From Bacteroidales bacterium (GTDB lineage Bacteria; Bacteroidota; Bacteroidia; Bacteroidales; VadinHA17), in the NCBI GenBank assembly GCA_003162595.1, contig PMNJ01000004.1, forward strand, positions 2,703-14,081: DNA of 11,379 nt, in the 5' to 3' direction. Numbering within the stretch: position 1 is the stretch's first letter; every line of letters begins with the position of its first letter. The position numbers were made by a program, and so were the translations under genes. Below are positions 7,410 through 11,379 of this stretch, piece by piece. The notes under the pieces are model-generated. The model saw only the letters and a list, made by a program, of their open reading frames with translations. It was not told the origin of the DNA and did not search any database.

Positions 7410-7473
7410 CCCCCTTCACTGTGAAGTAAGTCGAGAGATTAACTTCAAATCAGCCCGAAGGGGGCTCTTTTTT
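7410..7473 (+). promoter_or_regulatory. candidate attenuator-like leader with mutually exclusive hairpins
   Basis: Fold A pairs AGCCC (7452-7456) with GGGCT (7462-7466) before a T6 run, an intrinsic-terminator shape; CTTCA (7414-7418) can also pair with TGAAG (7422-7426). Fold B pairs CCCCCTTC (7410-7417) with GAAGGGGG (7457-7464), and TGAAGT (7422-7427) with ACTTCA (7442-7447). Each stem of B uses bases needed by A, so both cannot form together. This is the arrangement of a terminator/antiterminator switch about 120 nt ahead of the fucosidase gene. It does not match a riboswitch class I know, and the ligand or trigger, if any, is unknown. A plain terminator with fortuitous complementarity remains possible. 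Confidence 0.4.
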
Positions 7474-7504
7474 ATCTCAGGCGTCTCTTTTTTATCTCAG
7501 GCGT
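7465..7504 (+). repeat. exact 20-bp tandem duplication
   Basis: The unit CTCTTTTTTATCTCAGGCGT occurs twice without mismatch (7465-7484 and 7485-7504), followed by CTC of a third unit. The first copy includes the T-tract of the hairpin just upstream, so the duplication doubles the U-tract. Two units and no spacers rule out a CRISPR array. The identity points to a recent slippage or duplication event. Confidence 0.9.
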
Positions 7505-7587
7505 CTCACCCTGGTTTATAAAAAATAGGACTACTTACACTTGTATTTTGAAAGTAAAACATTGAAATTGCAGGGGAATTTGAAAAA

Positions 7588-7599
7588 ATGAAATTATGA
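7588..7599 (+). other. three-codon mini-ORF overlapping the fucosidase start
   Basis: ATG AAA TTA TGA encodes Met-Lys-Leu and ends in a TGA that overlaps the fucosidase ATG (ATGA at 7596-7599). A purine-rich AGGGG (7572-7576) lies 11 nt before the mini-ORF ATG but 19 nt before the true start, so ribosomes could load at the mini-ORF and re-initiate. It may be a coincidence of an A-rich leader. Confidence 0.3.
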
Positions 7600-10286
7600 A
7601 AATCAAGAATTTACTTTTTATAAGTTTTTCATTCTTTATGATCTTTCAGTCGGTTTTTCCACAGGATAACAGAACCACCGAAACAAAAGTAGCAGATCTT
7701 CTTGCCCGTCTTCCTTCAAATGACCATCAATATGTTGACAAGATTATGGTTGATATTTTGTTACTCGGTGAATCCGGGTTAAAGCAGATTTGCGATCAGG
7801 TTGTCCCTGCCGGAACCGGCGATGATACGCGTCCCCGGTTTGCGATCGAATCTCTTTCCCGGTTTCTTTCCGTGAAAAATAATGAAATAGAAAGAGCAAT
7901 GTGGGAAAAAATGTGCATCAGTTATGCCACTGTAGAAAAGGACCCGGATGTCAAAGATTTTTTCATAAAACAAATTCAGATGCTTGGAGAAAATCATTCG
8001 TCTGAATCTCTGAATACGGTACTTAAAGAATTTGAAAATGGGAATGCTGATGTCCGTGATATTTGTTTCAAAATTCTTTCCGACTGGAGAGACTATTCAG
8101 TAACCTCGTCATTTTATGAGATTTGTGCATCAGGGGATAAGACTTATGAAGGGCCTGCTTTTGAGGAATATATCAGACATATAAAATCCTCCGATCTGAA
8201 CGATGAACAAAAATTGCTCCTTTACAGAAAGATAATGCCATTTGCTTTGAGTCCTGTTAGAAAAAACGAAATACTGATGGAGACAGGAAAGCTGGAGACT
8301 CATGAAGGTTTTATCTCATTATTTAATGGAAGAAATCTGAATGGATGGGTTGGAGATACTATTGCCTATGGAGTTGAAGATGGATTATTGGTTACGATTC
8401 CTTCAAAAGGGAATATTGGTAATCTTTATATTAAAAAGGAATATGCCGATTTTGTAATCAGGTTTGAATTTCAACTTACACCTGCGGCAAATAATGGTCT
8501 GGGTATAAGAGCTCCCCTGACAGGAGATGCGGCTTATGTGGGTATGGAACTTCAGATTCTCGACGATACGGATCCGGTTTATGCAAATCTGCAACCTTAC
8601 CAGTACCACGGTTCAGTATATGGTGTAATTCCTTCAAAAAGAGGATTCCTTAAACCAGTCGGTGAGTGGAATTATGAAGAGGTCACCGCCAAAGGATCAA
8701 AGATTGAGATTGTTCTCAATGGGACTAAAATTGTTGATGGTGATATTGCAGGACCCAGAGATAACGGCACAATGGATCATAAGGACCACCCTGGATTAAA
8801 AAACAGTACCGGTCATATTGGTTTTCTTGGTCATGGGTCGCTTGTAAAATTCAGGAACATTCGAATAAAAGATCTTTCACTTTCACCCGGTTCACAGGTT
8901 AACCCACCTGAACCTTTTGGCCCGGTTCCTTCAGAACGACAACTTGCCTGGCATGAGATGGAGTATTATATGTTTGTCCATTTTACAGTTAACACCTTTA
9001 CCGATAAGGAGTGGGGTTATGGCGATGAAAATGAATCTGTATTCAATCCCACAGATCTCGATTGCAGACAGTGGGCAAAAGTTGCCAGGGACGCCGGAAT
9101 GAAAGGTATTATAATAACAGCAAAGCATCACGATGGTTTTTGTCTTTGGCCATCAAAATTTACAAGCCATTCTGTTAAAAGCTCTGTCTGGAGGAACGGC
9201 AAAGGAGATGTATTAAAAGAATTGCGGAAGGCATGTGATGAATATGGACTGAAGCTTGGAGTCTACCTTTCTCCATGGGACAGGAATAATTCATTTTATG
9301 GCTTTCCTGAATATCTGACCTATTACCGCAACCAGCTTCGTGAACTTCTTTCAAATTACGGTGATATTTTCGAAGTATGGTTCGACGGTGCCAACGGAGG
9401 AGATGGATATTATGGCGGAGCAAATGAAACGCGAAAAATTGATAATAAAACCTATTATGTCTGGCCAAATACACATAAGATAGTAAGAGAGCTGCAACCA
9501 TCAGCCCTGATGTTCAGTGATGCCGGACCTGATATCAGATGGGTTGGCAATGAAAGCGGAATGGGGAGCCTGACAAACTGGTGTCTTCTTAAAAAGGATA
9601 ATATGTACCCAGGAGGTGACTTTGCCAAAATCCTTGGAGAAGGTCATGAAGATGGAAACTATTGGGTACCTGCTGAAGTAGATGTTTCGATACGTCCCGG
9701 ATGGTTCTATCATAAAGATCAGGATTCACTCGTACGATCACCTGAAAACCTTATGGAACTTTATTACTCATCGGTTGGACGGAACAGCAATCTTCTTCTG
9801 AATGTTCCGCCTGACAGGACAGGACAATTGCATGAAAACGATATTAAATCCCTTCTTGCATTCAGGGAATTGCTGAAAAAAGAATTTGGAACAGACCTTG
9901 CAAAAGGGAAAGAAGTTGTTGCCACGTCCTTCCGGGGAAAGGGATATGAGGCATCAAATGTAAATGACAGTAATCCTGAAACATACTGGACAACGAAAGA
10001 CGATGTGACAAACGGGGAAATAGTCATCGATTTTGGAGCTGAAACAGAGGTGAACAGAATTATACTCCAGGAATATATAAAACTTGGGCAGCGGGTGCAG
10101 TCATTTAATGTTTCAGCTTTTGTTGAAGGGAGTTGGAAACCATTAATTGAGGGCACAACTATAGGATACAAAGTAATCAGGAAATTTCCTGTCATAAAAA
10201 CTTCGAAAATTAAAATAACTATAAGTAAATCAAAAGCTTGTCCTGTTATCTCCAATGTTGAATTATACAGGTCCCCGGGGAACTGA
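7596..10286 (+). CDS. secreted multidomain enzyme: DUF1080 (3-keto-glycoside hydrolase family) fused to GH29 alpha-L-fucosidase with C-terminal discoidin-like domain
   Basis: This 896-residue protein starts with a signal peptide (KIK then a hydrophobic core to about residue 22, no lipobox), so it acts in the periplasm or outside. Residues about 30-230 are helical, HEAT-like in character. A DUF1080 domain follows (about 237-428), opening with GFISLFNGRNLNGW and closing with GHIGFLGHGSLVKFRNIRIKDL; this family is now linked to hydrolysis of 3-keto-glycosides. The GH29 fucosidase (about 445-765) carries EMEYYMFVHF, AKHHDGFCLWPS (509-520), the probable nucleophile Asp597 in VWFDGANG, GPDIRWVGNE (644-653) and PAEVDVSIRPGWFYH (692-706), whose Glu694 is a candidate acid/base. 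These resemble the GH29-B (alpha-1,3/4-fucosidase) subgroup. An F5/8 type C domain (about 770-893; ASNVNDSNPETYWTT) probably binds glycans. The ATG at 7596 overlaps a mini-ORF stop; long structured DNA lies upstream. Domain calls are firm, substrate is inferred. Confidence 0.93.
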   Translation: MKIKNLLFISFSFFMIFQSVFPQDNRTTETKVADLLARLPSNDHQYVDKIMVDILLLGESGLKQICDQVVPAGTGDDTRPRFAIESLSRFLSVKNNEIERAMWEKMCISYATVEKDPDVKDFFIKQIQMLGENHSSESLNTVLKEFENGNADVRDICFKILSDWRDYSVTSSFYEICASGDKTYEGPAFEEYIRHIKSSDLNDEQKLLLYRKIMPFALSPVRKNEILMETGKLETHEGFISLFNGRNLNGWVGDTIAYGVEDGLLVTIPSKGNIGNLYIKKEYADFVIRFEFQLTPAANNGLGIRAPLTGDAAYVGMELQILDDTDPVYANLQPYQYHGSVYGVIPSKRGFLKPVGEWNYEEVTAKGSKIEIVLNGTKIVDGDIAGPRDNGTMDHKDHPGLKNSTGHIGFLGHGSLVKFRNIRIKDLSLSPGSQVNPPEPFGPVPSERQLAWHEMEYYMFVHFTVNTFTDKEWGYGDENESVFNPTDLDCRQWAKVARDAGMKGIIITAKHHDGFCLWPSKFTSHSVKSSVWRNGKGDVLKELRKACDEYGLKLGVYLSPWDRNNSFYGFPEYLTYYRNQLRELLSNYGDIFEVWFDGANGGDGYYGGANETRKIDNKTYYVWPNTHKIVRELQPSALMFSDAGPDIRWVGNESGMGSLTNWCLLKKDNMYPGGDFAKILGEGHEDGNYWVPAEVDVSIRPGWFYHKDQDSLVRSPENLMELYYSSVGRNSNLLLNVPPDRTGQLHENDIKSLLAFRELLKKEFGTDLAKGKEVVATSFRGKGYEASNVNDSNPETYWTTKDDVTNGEIVIDFGAETEVNRIILQEYIKLGQRVQSFNVSAFVEGSWKPLIEGTTIGYKVIRKFPVIKTSKIKITISKSKACPVISNVELYRSPGN

Positions 10287-10431
10287 GGAAAAAAAGAGAG
10301 AGTGGGAGAAAGGGAGATAGGGAGAAAATAGCCCTCCGGACAACTCTGTGAACCTCTGTGGAACTGATTTTTTAAGAACTTACACAGAAAAACACAGAGC
10401 AGATAAAGAGTGACACAAAGAAAGAATTAGA
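10287..10431. repeat. convergent spacer with purine-rich G-tracts and CTCTGTG repeats
   Basis: Just after the fucosidase stop is a purine tract with three GGG runs (about 10303-10323). Then CTCTGTG occurs twice (10344-10350 and 10354-10360), answered by CACAGA (10383-10388) and CACAGAG (10393-10399), giving a nested imperfect hairpin with an AT-rich centre. It lies between two convergent genes, so a bidirectional transcription stop is plausible, but the T-tract is inside the loop and not after the stem. Similar ACACAGAG-type repeats recur between genes in many bacteria, so it may be a dispersed repeat copy. Confidence 0.55.
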
Positions 10432-11106
10432 TTAGTCAACATGGAACATTCTTGCTACTTTAACTGCAGCTGTTACCCGTTTTGTAAGTCCTGACCAGTT
10501 TTTCTTAAGAACATGTTCTTTAGTGATGAGGTTTGAACCTATGCCGACACAGGTCACTCCTGCATTAAACCATTCTGTCAGGTTTCCAAGGGTGGGTTCA
10601 ACTCCACCTGTAGGCATTATACTTGTCCATGGACATGGGCCCTTAATTGCCCTGACAAAATCAGGTCCACCTACGGATGAACCGGGGAATATTTTGACTA
10701 TCTCGGCGCCAAGTTCTTCGGCATAGCTTATTTCTGATATTGTTCCACATCCGGGTATCCAGAGTAGTTTCCTGCGGTTGCATACTTTTGCCATTTCAGG
10801 ATTAAGTATAGGTGAAACGATAAAATTAGCACCCAGCTGTATATATAATGAAGCAGTTCCGGCATCAACTATTGATCCGGCACCCATTATTAACCCCGGA
10901 ACCTCTTTTTCAGCCCACTTATTAAGTTCGCTGAATAATTCATGCGCATAATCGCCACGGTTAGTGAATTCAAAGACTTTAATCCCGCCATCAGAGCAAG
11001 CCTTGATCACATTTCTGCATATTTCAGGATCTTTATGATAGAATATAGGCACTATGCCTGCTTCTCTCATATTAAGAATGACGTCTGTCCTTTTAAACCG
11101 TGCCAT
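10432..11106 (-). CDS. eda: KDPG/KHG aldolase (2-dehydro-3-deoxy-phosphogluconate aldolase)
   Basis: This 224-residue cytoplasmic class I aldolase splits 2-keto-3-deoxy-6-phosphogluconate to pyruvate and glyceraldehyde-3-phosphate, or 4-hydroxy-2-oxoglutarate to pyruvate and glyoxylate. The TIM-barrel motifs are in order: IVPIFYH (18-24), catalytic Glu46 in VFEFTNRG (44-51), MGAGSIVDAG (74-83), FIVSPILNPEM (95-105), IPGCGTISE (117-125), Schiff-base Lys138 in EIVKIFPGSS (135-144) and MPTGGVEPT (164-172). Length is normal. FEFTNRG replaces the more common IEVTLRT around the catalytic Glu, a variant I associate with Bacteroidetes homologues. It would finish uronate or gluconate breakdown; the usual partner, KDG kinase, is not within the window. 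It converges on the fucosidase gene across a 145 bp spacer. The ATG at 11106 has no Shine-Dalgarno sequence; a promoter box and palindrome lie 18-38 bp upstream. Confidence 0.93.
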   Translation of the reverse strand: MARFKRTDVILNMREAGIVPIFYHKDPEICRNVIKACSDGGIKVFEFTNRGDYAHELFSELNKWAEKEVPGLIMGAGSIVDAGTASLYIQLGANFIVSPILNPEMAKVCNRRKLLWIPGCGTISEISYAEELGAEIVKIFPGSSVGGPDFVRAIKGPCPWTSIMPTGGVEPTLGNLTEWFNAGVTCVGIGSNLITKEHVLKKNWSGLTKRVTAAVKVARMFHVD

Positions 11107-11123
11107 AACTTTATTCGTTTAGA

Positions 11124-11131
11124 CAAATGTA
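11124..11131 (-). promoter_or_regulatory. candidate -7 promoter box for the aldolase gene
   Basis: On the minus strand TACATTTG matches TAnnTTTG exactly, 17 bp before the aldolase ATG, implying a very short leader. No TTTG -33 box sits at 19-21 bp; a TTG lies 25 bp away (11157-11159). Confidence 0.4.
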
Positions 11132-11144
11132 TTTAAAAAATACA
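11128..11144. promoter_or_regulatory. palindrome over the aldolase promoter, operator-like
   Basis: TGTATTT (11128-11134) and AAATACA (11138-11144) are perfect inverted copies around AAA. The palindrome overlaps the -7 box, which is where a dimeric repressor could block transcription. The AT-rich sequence makes chance occurrence quite possible. Confidence 0.35.
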
Positions 11145-11293
11145 AAGTTTTTATGTCAATTAGTTTTTAAATGGGAAATGTTGCTCGATGCTGGGTGAGA
11201 GAGAACCAAGTATTCTTAATATTTTGACTTTTGTCTTGTTACTTTCATCTATTGTCTTTCCTAATAATTATCTTAGTAACTCAATCGATCGCC

Positions 11294-11379
11294 ATGACCT
11301 TAAATTACATCTGGATTGCGCTTTTTATTACCGGTTTTATCGTGGCTATTGGTCAGTTGATTTTCGTTGATAATACTCA
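11294..11379 (+). CDS. start of a membrane protein resembling SpmA/nucleoside-recognition domain proteins (3' end outside window)
   Basis: The frame from the ATG at 11294 encodes 28 residues before the window ends: MTLNYIWIALFITGFIVAIG then QLIFVDNT. This is one hydrophobic helix, with the N-terminal pattern (LNYIW, then a helix and a short polar turn) that I associate with SpmA-like proteins in Bacteroidetes, which carry a nucleoside-recognition (Gate) membrane domain. The match is short and rests on memory of the family. An overlapping 60-codon frame (11188-11370) in another register is less protein-like. It is divergent from the aldolase gene. Confidence 0.55.
   Translation, partial: MTLNYIWIALFITGFIVAIGQLIFVDNT

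Larger units (their letters stand above)
6957..7595. other. long spacer before the fucosidase gene: no clear gene, several structured elements
   Basis: No convincing gene lies here. From left to right it holds a 7-bp inverted repeat (ATGGTTC 7007-7013 with GAACCAT 7024-7030), a short orphan reading frame ending at 7334, a TAGGTTTG box (7341-7348), an 11-bp inverted repeat (7358-7403), a two-state hairpin region (7410-7473), a 20-bp tandem duplication (7465-7504) and a mini-ORF at the fucosidase start. Individual elements are listed separately. Confidence 0.7.

Noticed and set aside
7228..7419. 63-codon minus-strand frame with a hydrophobic stretch
   Set aside because: Its beginning falls inside the inverted repeat and its hydrophobic part is the complement of a Lys/Glu-rich frame, a common artefact.
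7465..7504. CRISPR-like repeat
   Set aside because: Only two abutting copies with no spacers and no cas genes.
4667..11106. A complete fucose utilisation locus
   Set aside because: Fucosidase and an FHS transporter are present, but there is no fucose isomerase, fuculokinase, fuculose aldolase or SusC/SusD pair, and the kinase is ROK-type rather than FGGY-type.
11132..11159. E. coli-type promoter TTGACA-N17-TTAAAT before the aldolase
   Set aside because: The -35 is perfect but the -10 matches only 4 of 6, and Bacteroidetes housekeeping promoters use TTTG/TAnnTTTG; the exact TACATTTG nearby is preferred.
11188..11370. 60-codon plus-strand frame at the right edge
   Set aside because: It overlaps the SpmA-like frame; its ending is rich in Tyr, Arg and Cys without family resemblance, while the frame from 11294 reads as a normal membrane protein start.

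Overview
The window looks like a piece of a Bacteroidetes (Bacteroidota, probably Bacteroidales-like) chromosome. The evidence is indirect. The DNA is AT-rich, most starts lack a Shine-Dalgarno sequence, and several upstream regions carry the Bacteroidetes -7 box TAnnTTTG. The gene content also fits: a MaeB-like malic enzyme, an FHS-type sugar transporter beside a ROK kinase, a secreted DUF1080/GH29 fusion and a short NfeD next to a stomatin-like protein. No rRNA, tRNA, insertion sequence, integrase or CRISPR array is visible.

Layout. Positions 1-1279 (minus strand) hold a two-gene membrane unit: an NfeD-like protein followed 5 bp later by an SPFH/QmcA-like protein that runs off the left edge. 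Positions 1418-1960 (minus) encode an unrecognised lipoprotein. Positions 2252-2974 (plus) encode a cytidylate-kinase-like protein with an altered P-loop, which converges (11 bp gap) on a minus-strand malic enzyme at 2986-4293. After a 373 bp divergent spacer, a ROK sugar kinase (4667-5602) and a 12-TM FHS sugar transporter (5732-6883) follow on the plus strand, separated by a repeat-rich 129 bp spacer. A clear intrinsic terminator closes the transporter gene.

Positions 6957-7595 lack a recognisable gene but are not featureless. They contain a short orphan reading frame, an isolated TAnnTTTG box, an 11-bp perfect inverted repeat, a pair of mutually exclusive hairpins ending in a U-tract, and an exact 20-bp tandem duplication. 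This reads as a possible structured leader for the next gene, a secreted 896-residue enzyme (7596-10286) made of a helical N-terminal region, a DUF1080 domain (3-keto-glycoside hydrolase family), a GH29 alpha-L-fucosidase and a C-terminal discoidin-like (F5/8 C) domain. A minus-strand KDPG/KHG aldolase (10432-11106) converges on it across a repeat-bearing spacer. The right edge holds the first 28 codons of a membrane protein resembling SpmA.

Taken together, 4667-11106 is a carbohydrate-use neighbourhood: extracytoplasmic glycoside cleavage, sugar uptake, phosphorylation, and an aldolase yielding pyruvate. The malic enzyme acts on pyruvate/malate balance. The genes are not one operon (orientations differ, spacers are long), and no SusC/SusD pair, fucose isomerase or fuculose kinase is present, so a complete fucose pathway cannot be claimed. 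The most interesting items are the DUF1080-GH29 fusion and the possible switch-like leader before it. Neither is proof of a new system.
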